Assembly: GCA_030632305.1 (NCBI GenBank)
Contig: DAOVUZ010000001.1
Location: 1 to 29,108, forward strand
From: Dehalococcoidales bacterium
GTDB taxonomy: Bacteria; Chloroflexota; Dehalococcoidia; Dehalococcoidales; DAOVUZ01
Direction: 5' to 3'
Length of the DNA stretch: 29,108 bases
Shown: piece after piece, positions 15,924 to 24,386 of the stretch
Position numbering within the stretch: the stretch's first letter is position 1
Layout of the letters: every line of letters starts with the position of its first letter
Notes under the pieces: generated by a model
Told to the model about the DNA's origin: nothing
Database searches by the model: none
The model's input: the letters and a program-made list of their open reading frames with translations, nothing else
Position numbers and translations under genes: made by a program

Positions 15924-17762
15924 TTGAGCGACCTCAATAGCATACTGCACCAGGTTACCAAGCCCGCCCGCTATACCGGCGGTGAGTGGAATAGCAGAGT
16001 GAAGGATTGGGACAAAACCCAAATCAGGATTGCCCTCAGCTACCCCGACCTATATGAAATAGGCATGTCCAATATGGCACTGCCTATCCTCTATGAGCTA
16101 CTTAATAGCCAACCGGATGTTCTTGCTGAAAGGGTCTTTGCCCCATGGCCGGATATGGAAGCAGCAATAAAGACAGCCGGTATCCCTCTGTTTAGCCTTG
16201 AATCGAAACACCAGCTAAAGGAGTTTGATATTATCGGCTTCTCCCTGGGCTACGAACTTACCTACACCAATGTATTGAATATGCTTCACCTGGCTCAAAT
16301 ACCAGTCCTAGCCTCGGAGAGAAATGACTCCCACCCAATAGTAATAGCTGGCGGTAGCTGTGTTCTCAACCCAGAGCCTATGGCTGACTTTATTGACTTC
16401 TTTATAATTGGGGATGGTGAAGAAGTGTTGCTTGAGCTACTTGATAGCTTCCGAAATTGGAAAGGGCACAGAGCAACCAGAAAAGACCTGTTTCACCAGG
16501 TGGCGGCTATCCCTGGTATTTATGTGCCCAATCTATATCAGGTGGAATACCAGGCTGACGGCTTACTTAAAAGCATTACCCCCACTGTGCCACAGGCTAA
16601 GCCCACAATTCAGCGGCGGGTAGTAACCAAGCTACCTCCCCCACCCACCAAACCGGTCGTTCCCTACATTGAGGTAATTCAGGACCGGGGAGCAATAGAG
16701 ATTCAGCGGGGTTGCAGCCGTGGTTGCCGCTTTTGCCAGGCAGGAGTTATATATCGCCCGGTGCGCGAGCGCCCACAGCAAGAGGTGCTACAGGCAGTAG
16801 GAGAGCTTATTACCAACTGCGGCTATGATGAGGTCTCTCTGGTCTCACTGAGCACCAGTGACTACCCCGGCATTGACCAGATGTTGACTGGACTATCCCA
16901 CCGTTACCAGAATCTTACCCTGTCACTACCCAGCCTCCGCATTGATGGCTTTTCAGTAAAACTGGTGGATTCTCTGCCATCCCACAGGAAGACAGGGCTC
17001 ACCTTCGCCGCCGAGGCTGGAAGCGAAAGACTACGGCGAATCATCAATAAGACCGTCTCCGAGGATGACCTCCTGAAAACGGCTGCCGCTGCCTTTAACC
17101 GGGGCTGGACAAGCCTTAAGCTATATTTTATGCTCGGCTTACCCACAGAAACTATTGATGATATCGAGGGCATTATCCAGCTAGTAGATAAAGTCCGCTC
17201 CATAGGCAGGAAGGCTACAGGGAAAAAACCCCAGATAAGAATCAGCCTGTCAACCTTTGTCCCCAAGCCACATACACCCTTTCAGTGGGTAGCTCAGGAA
17301 GGCGAACAACAGCTAGCTTCCAAGCACGAACTCCTGAAGCAGGGGTTACACCGAAAAGGGATCAGGCTATCCTGGCAGGACCCTAAAGTCAGCCTGCTGG
17401 AAGCAGTATTGTCCCGGGGAGATAGACGATTAGGTAAAATTATCTACCGTGCCTGGCAACTAGGCTCAACCTTTGATGCCTGGAATGAGCACTTTAATTA
17501 TGAAAACTGGCTTGGTGCCTTTAATGAGACCGGGCTCAACCCCAGCTTCTATGCCCAGCGGGAGCGTCCCCTGGATGAGCTCCTGCCTTGGGCTCATATT
17601 GATGTCGGACCAACCACAGCTTTCCTGAAGCAGGAATATCAGCGAGCTATAGCTGGCGAAGAAACCCCTGACTGCCGCTATAACGCTTGTAATGCCTGCG
17701 GACTCCAGCACTGGCAACCAGCCTGCCAGCAAAAATATCAGGGGCTCAGTCAAAGCAAGTGA
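15924..17762 (+). CDS. B12-binding-type radical SAM protein (TIGR03960 family)
   Basis: A 612-residue radical SAM protein. The N-terminal 200 residues resemble a cobalamin-binding fold (RIALSYPDLYEIGMSN; IIGFSLGYELTYTN; VIAGGSCVLNPEP). The radical SAM domain has the cluster motif GCSRGCRFCQAG (C263, C267, C270). The last 60 residues carry a second Cys group (CRYNACNACG and a later Cys). This architecture matches the uncharacterised TIGR03960 family. In many Firmicutes that protein is fused to or followed by a DUF2344 (TIGR03936) domain and lies beside ribonuclease G, rplU, rpmA and obg; here the DUF2344 part is missing and the neighbour is gyrA. TTG start chosen because GGAGG is seven bases upstream and the protein begins normally there. 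Its 3' end overlaps gyrA by 17 bp tail to tail. Function unknown. Confidence 0.85.
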   Translation: MSDLNSILHQVTKPARYTGGEWNSRVKDWDKTQIRIALSYPDLYEIGMSNMALPILYELLNSQPDVLAERVFAPWPDMEAAIKTAGIPLFSLESKHQLKEFDIIGFSLGYELTYTNVLNMLHLAQIPVLASERNDSHPIVIAGGSCVLNPEPMADFIDFFIIGDGEEVLLELLDSFRNWKGHRATRKDLFHQVAAIPGIYVPNLYQVEYQADGLLKSITPTVPQAKPTIQRRVVTKLPPPPTKPVVPYIEVIQDRGAIEIQRGCSRGCRFCQAGVIYRPVRERPQQEVLQAVGELITNCGYDEVSLVSLSTSDYPGIDQMLTGLSHRYQNLTLSLPSLRIDGFSVKLVDSLPSHRKTGLTFAAEAGSERLRRIINKTVSEDDLLKTAAAAFNRGWTSLKLYFMLGLPTETIDDIEGIIQLVDKVRSIGRKATGKKPQIRISLSTFVPKPHTPFQWVAQEGEQQLASKHELLKQGLHRKGIRLSWQDPKVSLLEAVLSRGDRRLGKIIYRAWQLGSTFDAWNEHFNYENWLGAFNETGLNPSFYAQRERPLDELLPWAHIDVGPTTAFLKQEYQRAIAGEETPDCRYNACNACGLQHWQPACQQKYQGLSQSK

Positions 17763-20184
17763 TAGCCACTACCTTATCCTTATGACTAAGCTTCATCAGC
17801 CTCACCCCCTGGGTGCTCCTGCCCTGAATAGTAATGCCCTGTCTGGGGTCCTGCTCCTTCACCGGAGTGCGGATAACAATTCCCTCTGCAGATATAATCA
17901 TTGCCTGTTGAGATAGGGAAACCAGCATGGCACCAGCAATATCACCCGCTTTTTCAATCAGATTAAAAGTCCTGACCCCGCTGCCAGCCCGGTGTTGACG
18001 TGGATAGTCACCAACCGGGGTGAGTTTACCAAAACCTCCGGTGGTAACGACTAAAAGGAACTTATCCGGGTAGGCAATATCCATACCGACCACCTGGTCA
18101 CCAGGTAGAAGGCGGATACCACACACCCCACCACTGGTTCTGGAGGTAGCCCTTAAACCAGATACAGCAAACCTGATTGACTGCCCTTTTTGAGTTATTA
18201 ATATAACATCATCCTGGTCAGTAGCTAAACTTGCCGCCACCAATTCATCACCCTCCTCCAAATCCATGGCGATAAGCCCGCTACTGCGCACTGAAGCAAA
18301 CCTATCCAGAGCCGTCTTTTTTATCTCCCCCCGGCAAGTAGCCATCAATAAGTAGGCATCTGGACTAAAATCAGCCACCACTACCAGAGCCGTGACCCTC
18401 TCACCCTCGGTGATAGGGAAAAGGTTAACCACAGCCATCCCTTTAGCAGTGCGGGAGCTCTCAGATGGGATTTCATAGCACCTGAGGCAAAAGACCTTGC
18501 CTCGGTTGGTGAACAGCAATAGATTATCATGGGTATCAGCCACCGCCAGAAGTCTTACTGCATCTGCCTCCCTGGTTACCATGCCAATAATACCCCTGCC
18601 ACCACGATGTTGTGGCTTGTAACTACGAGATGGTACCCTCTTGATAAATCCTCTATCACTGAGGGTTACCACCACTCTTTGATGGGGGACAAGGTCCTCC
18701 TCATCAAATTCCACCACCCCTTCCTCACTTATCTCGGTTCGCCGTGGGTCGCTATATTTAGACTTTAACTCGTCCACCTCCTCCTTTATCAGCAGAAACA
18801 TTTTCTTCGGGTTAGCCAGAAGGTCTTCCAGATAGGCAATGGTTCTTATCACCTCAGTATACTCATCAATTATCTTGCGTCGCTCTAGATTAGCTAGCCG
18901 GCGCAACTGCATATCAAGAATGGCTTGCGCCTGAATCTGGGATAAGCTAAAACCCGTCATAAGGTTACGACGAGCCGTCTCAGCAGTTTCAGATTTCCGT
19001 ATAGTAGCAATCACCTCATCTATGTTGTCTAAAGCAATTTTAAGCCCCTCCAGGATATGAGCCCTCGCCTTAGCCACTTTCAGCTCAAACCGAGAGCGCC
19101 GGGTGATAACCTCGTAGCGGAAATTTATGTAATACCGAAGCGCCTCCTTAAGGCTAATTACCCGGGGCTGTCCATCAACCAGAGCCACCATATTGACGAA
19201 GAAAGCTGACTGCATCGATGTATACTTATACAGGTTATTTAAGACCTGCTCCGGTTGAGCTTCTCTCCTCAGCTCAATAACAATACGCATCCCCTGGCGG
19301 TCTGACTCATCGCGTAGCTCACTGATGCCCCCGATTTTCTTATCCTTGACCAGCTCGGCTATCCTCTCCACCAGGGCAGCCTTATTCGTCTGATAGGGAA
19401 GCTCGGTAACAATTATTTGACGGCGTCCAACCCCAAGCACATCTCCAAAATGAACCTTAGCCCGAACTACTATTCGGCCATGCCCGGTAGCATAGGCATT
19501 CTTAATCCCCTCCTGCCCCAGAATGATGCCAGCGGTAGGGAAATCAGGCCCTTTAACAAATTGAGTAAGTTCATCAACCGTGGCTTCGGGATTATCAATA
19601 AGGTAAGAGATGGCATCACACACCTCCCCCAGATTATGAGGGGGGATATTGGTAGCCATCCCGACAGCAATTCCAGAACTACCATTAACCAGTAAATTGG
19701 GCAGGCGGGTGGGTAAAACTGAAGGCTCGTTAAGGCTATCATCAAAGTTTGGCACAAAGTCGACAGTATCCTTATCAATGTCAACCAACATCTGCTCGGA
19801 AATGGGAGCCAGGCGTACCTCGGTATAACGCATAGCTGCCGGGGGATCATTATCCATGCTGCCAAAATTACCCTGACCATCAACCAGGAGATACCGCATC
19901 GAGAAATCCTGCGCCATACGCACCATGGCATCATAAACCGAGGTGTCACCGTGAGGATGGTATTTACCCAACACCTCACCAACAACACGGGCACTCTTCT
20001 TGTGAGGGCCAGTATGACTTAGCCCCAGACCAGCCATAGCATAAAGAATACGCCGGTGTACCGGCTTTAACCCGTCCCTGACATCAGGTAAGGCACGGGA
20101 AACGATGACGCTCATCGCATAGTCAAGGTAAGAGCTCCTCATCTCATCTTCTATATTTACTGGTCTAGTCTTTCCTAAAACCAT
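17746..20184 (-). CDS. gyrA: DNA gyrase subunit A
   Basis: Breakage-rejoining subunit of gyrase, which introduces negative supercoils; partner GyrB is not in the window. The 812-residue protein has the catalytic Tyr in AAMRYTEVRL (Y120), the winged-helix region with KYHPHGDTSVYDAMV (T81 and D85 are the positions equal to E. coli S83 and D87), the long coiled-coil tower, and a six-bladed C-terminal domain starting with the GyrA box QHRGGRG (525-531). The box identifies it as GyrA and not ParC. No long acidic tail is present. ATG at 20184 has TAGGAGG 11 bases upstream. It follows the TPR gene by 15 bp, so they share a transcript. Thr at the quinolone position is a natural variant in many phyla, not proof of resistance. 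Confidence 0.97.
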   Translation of the reverse strand: MVLGKTRPVNIEDEMRSSYLDYAMSVIVSRALPDVRDGLKPVHRRILYAMAGLGLSHTGPHKKSARVVGEVLGKYHPHGDTSVYDAMVRMAQDFSMRYLLVDGQGNFGSMDNDPPAAMRYTEVRLAPISEQMLVDIDKDTVDFVPNFDDSLNEPSVLPTRLPNLLVNGSSGIAVGMATNIPPHNLGEVCDAISYLIDNPEATVDELTQFVKGPDFPTAGIILGQEGIKNAYATGHGRIVVRAKVHFGDVLGVGRRQIIVTELPYQTNKAALVERIAELVKDKKIGGISELRDESDRQGMRIVIELRREAQPEQVLNNLYKYTSMQSAFFVNMVALVDGQPRVISLKEALRYYINFRYEVITRRSRFELKVAKARAHILEGLKIALDNIDEVIATIRKSETAETARRNLMTGFSLSQIQAQAILDMQLRRLANLERRKIIDEYTEVIRTIAYLEDLLANPKKMFLLIKEEVDELKSKYSDPRRTEISEEGVVEFDEEDLVPHQRVVVTLSDRGFIKRVPSRSYKPQHRGGRGIIGMVTREADAVRLLAVADTHDNLLLFTNRGKVFCLRCYEIPSESSRTAKGMAVVNLFPITEGERVTALVVVADFSPDAYLLMATCRGEIKKTALDRFASVRSSGLIAMDLEEGDELVAASLATDQDDVILITQKGQSIRFAVSGLRATSRTSGGVCGIRLLPGDQVVGMDIAYPDKFLLVVTTGGFGKLTPVGDYPRQHRAGSGVRTFNLIEKAGDIAGAMLVSLSQQAMIISAEGIVIRTPVKEQDPRQGITIQGRSTQGVRLMKLSHKDKVVAITCFD

Positions 20185-20199
20185 ATTCAGTTAAACCTC

Positions 20200-21018
20200 C
20201 TATTCCTCATCACTAGCTTTGTCATCATCAATATCAGGAGACTCCTCAGGCAATAATTCTGTCCCGTCTTCACTTACTATGGTATAACCAGGCTCCTCCA
20301 CCAATTCCTCTTCATATTCCAACTCACGCCTGAGTATTCTCTCGCCAACATAAGGTCGGAGTTCCTCAATCCCCTTCGCCGGGAAGGAGAGCCGCCCCGC
20401 CTGAGACGGGTCATGATATACCTCTCTAATAACGATACTCATCATGTCTTCTGCCGAGCTGATGATAGCAGCGGTATACTTATTGCCCCCCTCCATCAAT
20501 TTAATAAGTTGCCGCCCCTGCTTGGGGTCGACCTGCCCTAGATACTCCCCACGACCATCTTCCACTACTAAACTAGTCCCGTCTATCCTCAAATATACCT
20601 TATCACCAGCCACCATTCTGGCTAGTATCTCCGGTAGCGCCAGGCGATAAAGGTCAACCACCCCCGCCTTACCCGTTTCCTCAATAAAATGCTGCGGCTC
20701 AGCCTTTTGAGAACCACTCCCTAAACCAACCACTGCTTCCCCTAAACAGGATAAACGATGAAGGTTCTTTGTGGCAATGACATTATAAGAGTCAAGTTCC
20801 ATAGCTCGCTCGTAGGCTTCCTTTGCCCGAGAATAATCCCCCAGCTCCATATAGGCTCTACCCAAACGATTATAGGCACCAACATCGTTGGGGAAGCTGC
20901 CTATTATGCTTATATTAGCCGCTATTGCCTCCCGCCACCGACCCTGCATAGCTAAGGCTATAGCCTCCTTCGTGAGCTGCCGCCTTGGTCTTACCTGCCC
21001 CTCTTCCTGATACGACAC
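20200..21018 (-). CDS. TPR-repeat protein of unknown function, co-transcribed with gyrA
   Basis: 272 residues, soluble. Residues 17-90 hold two to three tetratricopeptide repeats (ALAMQGRWREAIAANISII and AYNRLGRAYMELGDYSRAKE, ending AYERAMELD). After a Gly/Ser linker, a middle domain of about 110 residues (LYRLALPEILARMVAGDKVY to IVIREVYHD) has no recognised family. The end is strongly acidic (PDIDDDKASDEE). TPRs mediate protein contacts and the acidic tail could mimic DNA or bind basic partners, so a role in gyrase assembly or control is possible but is inference from position only. GTG start with GGAG upstream. Promoter at 21048-21076; gyrA begins 15 bp downstream. Confidence 0.75.
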   Translation of the reverse strand: MSYQEEGQVRPRRQLTKEAIALAMQGRWREAIAANISIIGSFPNDVGAYNRLGRAYMELGDYSRAKEAYERAMELDSYNVIATKNLHRLSCLGEAVVGLGSGSQKAEPQHFIEETGKAGVVDLYRLALPEILARMVAGDKVYLRIDGTSLVVEDGRGEYLGQVDPKQGRQLIKLMEGGNKYTAAIISSAEDMMSIVIREVYHDPSQAGRLSFPAKGIEELRPYVGERILRRELEYEEELVEEPGYTIVSEDGTELLPEESPDIDDDKASDEE

Positions 21019-21047
21019 CTTCTACTCCGTAATCAGTATTGACCATT

Positions 21048-21076
21048 ATTCTACATCAGCCAAAACAGCTAAACAA
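21048..21076 (-). promoter_or_regulatory. Promoter of the TPR-gyrA operon
   Basis: On the minus strand TTGTTT (21071-21076), 17 bp, TAGAAT (21048-21053). RNA would start near 21041, about 22 bases ahead of the TPR gene's GTG. The -35 hexamer is the same as that proposed for recA. Confidence 0.5.
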
Positions 21077-21100
21077 GTCAAAGTTTATGAGGTTATTTAG

Positions 21101-21302
21101 CAACCTATCCCCCTGACCCCCTTCCCTTAATAAGGGAAGGGGGAGTGTAGGTAAGAGAGGGGCTCCACCCCTCTCTAAAATCTCTTCCCTCTCCTTTGAC
21201 GGAGATTAAACTAACGGGGCGTCTAAGAGGGGCGTTAGCCCCTCTTTTTAATATCCTTCCCCCTCTCCTTTAAAGGAGAGGGGGATTAAGGGGGTGAGGT
21301 TG
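21101..21302. mobile_element. MITE-like element, 202 bp, with four hairpins and inverted ends
   Basis: No coding capacity. The ends are imperfect inverted repeats: the left begins CAACCTATCCCCCTGACCCC, and the right read in reverse begins CAACCTCACCCCCTTAATCC. Inside are four strong palindromes: CCCCCTTCCCTT with loop AAT (21117-21143), AGAGAGGGG/CCCCTCTCT (21154-21176), AAGAGGGGC-GTTA-GCCCCTCTT followed by TTT (21225-21248), and a perfect 26-bp palindrome (21259-21284). The third one looks like an intrinsic terminator for the plus strand. It lies between the promoters of the TPR-gyrA operon and the NifU-domain gene. A related fragment is at 24215-24293. Mobilising transposase unknown; no clear target duplication seen. 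Confidence 0.65.
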
Positions 21303-21308
21303 ATAAAA

Positions 21309-21337
21309 TTGACAATCTATCGTAGCTATGTTACAGT
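21309..21337 (+). promoter_or_regulatory. Promoter of the NifU-domain gene
   Basis: TTGACA (21309-21314), 17 bp, TACAGT (21332-21337). The perfect -35 starts seven bases after the end of the MITE-like element. RNA would start near 21344. Confidence 0.5.
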
Positions 21338-21401
21338 TTAACTTGTCTGTCCAGCAATTCCCACTGAATAAAAGAAATAACTTTTGCCGAGAGGAGTTAT
21401 G

Positions 21402-21620
21402 ATGCGAGACAAGGTGGAAGAAGTTTTAGATAAGATACGACCCAACCTAATGCTCGATGGGGGTAATGTGGAACTGGTTGATGTCAACAACGGTGTAGTC
21501 AAGGTAAAACTAACCGGTGCCTGCGGTGGCTGTGCTATGGCTACCCTCACCTTAAAGATGGGAATTGAACGAATATTGAAGCAAGAAATCCCCGAAGTTA
21601 AAGAAGTGGTCGCTGTCTAA
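21402..21620 (+). CDS. NifU C-terminal domain protein (Nfu-type Fe-S carrier)
   Basis: A stand-alone Nfu domain of about 72 residues that carries Fe-S clusters to target proteins. It has the family core DKIRPNLMLDGGNVELVDV and the cluster-binding CGGC in GACGGCAMATLTLKMGIE. No N-terminal NifU scaffold and no A-type domain is attached. ATG 21402 is chosen over the adjacent ATG 21399 and a TTG at 21384 because GGAG lies five bases before it. It stands alone on the plus strand between two leftward operons. Several window products need Fe-S clusters (radical SAM proteins, the HhH-GPD glycosylase), so a supply role is plausible. Confidence 0.9.
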   Translation: MRDKVEEVLDKIRPNLMLDGGNVELVDVNNGVVKVKLTGACGGCAMATLTLKMGIERILKQEIPEVKEVVAV

Positions 21621-21704
21621 GCCTAATAGATATATTACTTGGACTGAGGGGGCTTTGCCTTTTCAAACTTATATCTCTTGTGTTGGGGAAGTTTGCCCGC
21701 CAGT

Positions 21705-22946
21705 TTAAGGGGAAACCTCCCTCTCCTCTTCCGCTACTTCCAACTGAAAAGTCTCGTGCAGGACACCAACTGCATCCTCAACCCTGGACTCATCAATAAT
21801 GCAGGTTATCCTTATCTCCGAAGTAGTAATAAGCTGGATATTAATGCCCTTTTCACTGAGTGCGCTAAACATCCTTACCGCATAACCAGGGGTATTGAGC
21901 ATCCCGGTGCCTATAATACTAACCTTGCCCAGCTTGGAATCACTGACGCAGTCCCTGGCGCTAATTGACTTGGCGATAGGTTCCACTAGACGCATTGCCT
22001 TAGCCAGCTGGCTTTTAGCCACAGTAAAGGTTAAATCAGTAATTTTATCAACACTGGCGTTCTGAACAATGGTATCGACACTAATACCCGCCTTAGCCAG
22101 AGGCTTCAAGATAGACACCGCAATGCCTGGTCGGTCAGGAACACCAACCACCGTTATCTTAGCCACATCAAGGTCGTAAGCCACACTTCTTACCTTATTT
22201 CTCACTTCCATAGATACCCCTCCGTGAATTAATGTACCTGAACTTTGAGTAAAACTAGAAGTTACCAGGATAGGAAGGTTAAATAGCTCCCCCAGTTCAA
22301 CCGCTCGGGGGTGCAACACCCTAGCCCCATAGCTTGCCAGCTCCAGCATCTCCTCGTAGCCAATCTCTGTGAGCTTCCGCGCTTTGGGAACAAGGCGCGG
22401 GTCGGCGGTATAGACACCATCAACATCAGTACATATCTGGCATACCTCTGCGTCCAGACTGGCAGCCAGAGCCACCGCCGTAGTATCAGAGCCACCCCGC
22501 CCCAGGGTAGTTATATCCATGTCATCAGTAACCCCCTGAAAGCCAGCAACAATGACAATATTCCCCTTATTCAGCTCCCTGACCACCCGTTTGGATTCAA
22601 CCCTTTCAATCCTAGCCCCACTATAATTAGCATCAGTCCGTATCCCTGCCTGAGCACCACTGAGGCTGATTGCCTCATAACCCAGAGCCTTCAGTGCCAT
22701 TGCCAGCAAGGTACTGGAAACAATCTCCCCGGTGGACAACAGAACATCAAGCTCCCGGTCACCGGGGTGCTTATTAATCCGGTAAGCCATCTCAATCAAG
22801 TCGTTGGTGGTATCCCCCATCGCCGAGACTACAACCACCACCTGGTCCCCCCTATCCCTGGACCAGGCTATACGCCGAGCCACCTTCTTAATCCGGTCAG
22901 CATCCGCCACCGACGAACCACCATATTTTTGAACAATTAAAGCCAT
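21705..22946 (-). CDS. lysC: Aspartate kinase
   Basis: Phosphorylates aspartate, the entry step to lysine, threonine and methionine. The 413-residue protein has the kinase start ALIVQKYGGSSV (residues 2-13), VVVSAMGDTTNDLI, GFQGVTDDMDITTLGRGGSD with the catalytic-site residues, and DVDGVYTADPRL. Two C-terminal ACT domains follow from about residue 265 (TVVGVPDRPGIAVSILKPLA and VSIIGTGMLNTPGYAVRMF), the sites of feedback inhibition. Length is that of the ordinary monofunctional enzyme. It begins 73 bp after apgM on the same strand and is probably transcribed with it. The ribosome site is weak (GAGATTT). Confidence 0.96.
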   Translation of the reverse strand: MALIVQKYGGSSVADADRIKKVARRIAWSRDRGDQVVVVVSAMGDTTNDLIEMAYRINKHPGDRELDVLLSTGEIVSSTLLAMALKALGYEAISLSGAQAGIRTDANYSGARIERVESKRVVRELNKGNIVIVAGFQGVTDDMDITTLGRGGSDTTAVALAASLDAEVCQICTDVDGVYTADPRLVPKARKLTEIGYEEMLELASYGARVLHPRAVELGELFNLPILVTSSFTQSSGTLIHGGVSMEVRNKVRSVAYDLDVAKITVVGVPDRPGIAVSILKPLAKAGISVDTIVQNASVDKITDLTFTVAKSQLAKAMRLVEPIAKSISARDCVSDSKLGKVSIIGTGMLNTPGYAVRMFSALSEKGINIQLITTSEIRITCIIDESRVEDAVGVLHETFQLEVAEEEREVSP

Positions 22947-23019
22947 TTATTTAAATCTCAAAAACCAAACAATTCGCCTCTAAACTATTTTACACTACTC
23001 AGCAGGCTCAAACAAATGA

Positions 23020-24192
23020 TTATACCCCTATCAATCGTCCCATAATATTATACCCCTGATCAATAAACAAGCCAGTATTTTCCGCTTCGGACTCGGTGAA
23101 TCTCTTTGCTCCGTTGGCAGCAAACCCCCCTCCCCAGAGCAGAAACGGCACCGGCTCAGGACTATGGGTCTGAGTCTTAATCGGTGTGGGGTGGTCGGGC
23201 ATAACCAGCACCCGAAGACCGTCTGGTTGCCACGAGCGGAGTCGGCTGATAACCTCCCTGTCCACCCTCTGGATAGCCTCCACTTTATCCTCAACGGAGC
23301 CATCATGAGCCGCCTCGTCCGGGGCTTCAATATGGATAACTACCAGATCGTGTTGTTTAAGTACTTCCAGAGCACCAACTGCCTGAGCCGCATAATCATT
23401 ATCCAGACCGTCGGTCACCCCCGGTATATCTAATACGTCCATTCCCACCATCTGGGCTAAGCCTCGGAGAAGGTCAACCCCGGAGGTCATCGCCCCGTCA
23501 ACACCATAAACCTGATTGAAGGCGGGCATATCAGGAACCTTGCCACTACCCCAGAAGAGCCAAATCATCGTCGCTGGTATATCCCCCCGCTCCCTGCGCT
23601 CCACATTCACCGGATGCTCCTGGAGCACCACTTCCGACCATGTCATCAGGTCTCGCAACAGGTCACTCCCCTGACCGCGGGGCATAAACCCATCAATAGG
23701 CTTGCCCGGAATATCATGCGGGGGGGTACAGATAGCGAGAAGGGTATCCTCTCGCCCCTTGAGCTTGCATATGTGGCGGTAGCTGACGCCGGGGTAAAAG
23801 TGAACTTTGTCACTACCAAGGCTCTCCTCCAGAGCAGCAATAAGGGCTTGAGCTTCGTCAGTGCTAATATGACCCGAGCTATAGTCCCACATCCTGCCAT
23901 CCCGAGTAGCCACCAGATTACACCGAAAAACAACATCGCCACTGTCTATAGGAATGCCCATGCTCCTAGCTTCAATCCCAGCCCGCCCCCGGTAATAGAC
24001 CTTCGCGTCGTAACCAAGCACCGACATACAGGCGCAGGCACTGCTGGCTTCCATCCCCTCAGGAACGGTGCGGACCAGCCCCACAGAGCCCTCCTGCGCC
24101 ATAGCATCCAGGTTTGGCGTATCAGCCAGCTCCAGGCAGGTCTTGCCGCCACGCTCAGTTAGCGGTAAGCCGGCGGCACCATCAATTATCAC
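23020..24192 (-). CDS. apgM: ApgM-type phosphoglycerate mutase family, possibly the homoserine-kinase subtype (TIGR02535)
   Basis: A cofactor-independent phosphoglycerate mutase of the archaeal class (alkaline phosphatase superfamily), about 390 residues. Metal and active-site blocks are visible: IIDGAAGLPL at the start, HIEAPDEAAHDG, PDHPTPIKTQTHSPEPVPFL near the end. The segment that normally reads PPGSDVANLSxLGYD is here EASSACACMSVLGYD, keeping Ser but losing the following Asp. Position next to lysC fits TIGR02535, proposed as an alternative homoserine kinase; the glycolytic role is equally open. Oddity: 24192 is a GTG in the middle of the conserved first strand (KKYCVVIIDG), and no ATG, GTG or TTG occurs in frame between it and the stop at 24292-24294. 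The true start may be a rare codon (ATA at 24213) or the gene end is damaged. Confidence 0.85.
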   Translation of the reverse strand: MIIDGAAGLPLTERGGKTCLELADTPNLDAMAQEGSVGLVRTVPEGMEASSACACMSVLGYDAKVYYRGRAGIEARSMGIPIDSGDVVFRCNLVATRDGRMWDYSSGHISTDEAQALIAALEESLGSDKVHFYPGVSYRHICKLKGREDTLLAICTPPHDIPGKPIDGFMPRGQGSDLLRDLMTWSEVVLQEHPVNVERRERGDIPATMIWLFWGSGKVPDMPAFNQVYGVDGAMTSGVDLLRGLAQMVGMDVLDIPGVTDGLDNDYAAQAVGALEVLKQHDLVVIHIEAPDEAAHDGSVEDKVEAIQRVDREVISRLRSWQPDGLRVLVMPDHPTPIKTQTHSPEPVPFLLWGGGFAANGAKRFTESEAENTGLFIDQGYNIMGRLIGV

Positions 24193-24214
24193 AACACAGT
24201 ATTTCTTTTTTATT

Positions 24215-24293
24215 AACCCTATCCCCTTTATCCCCTTCCCCTTGGCAAGGGGAAGGGGAAGATCTTTTCTTAAGAGGGACTCCGTCCCTCTTT
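24215..24293. mobile_element. Truncated copy of the hairpin MITE, abutting the apgM start
   Basis: AACCCTATCCCCTTTATCCC matches the left end of the 202-bp element. It is followed by a 13-bp perfect stem (CCCCTTCCCCTTG / CAAGGGGAAGGGG, 24232-24258) and AAGAGGGAC-TCC-GTCCCTCTT (24272-24292), equivalent to the inner hairpins. The right half is absent. The element end lies about four codons from the conserved N-terminus of the apgM product. Confidence 0.6.
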
Positions 24294-24386
24294 AACTCCT
24301 CTTCAGTATTTTCTTCTCTGAAGAAGGCGATATCAAATTCTGAAGGGGTGTATCCTTTCACACTTCCCTTGACAAATAACCCCTGG

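Noticed and set aside
17746..20184. Alternative call as parC (topoisomerase IV)
   Set aside because: The GyrA box QHRGGRG is present at the start of the C-terminal domain, which marks gyrase.
21117..21284. Repeated palindromes that might suggest a CRISPR array
   Set aside because: The units differ in sequence and length and there are no equal spacers or cas genes; they are hairpins of one element.
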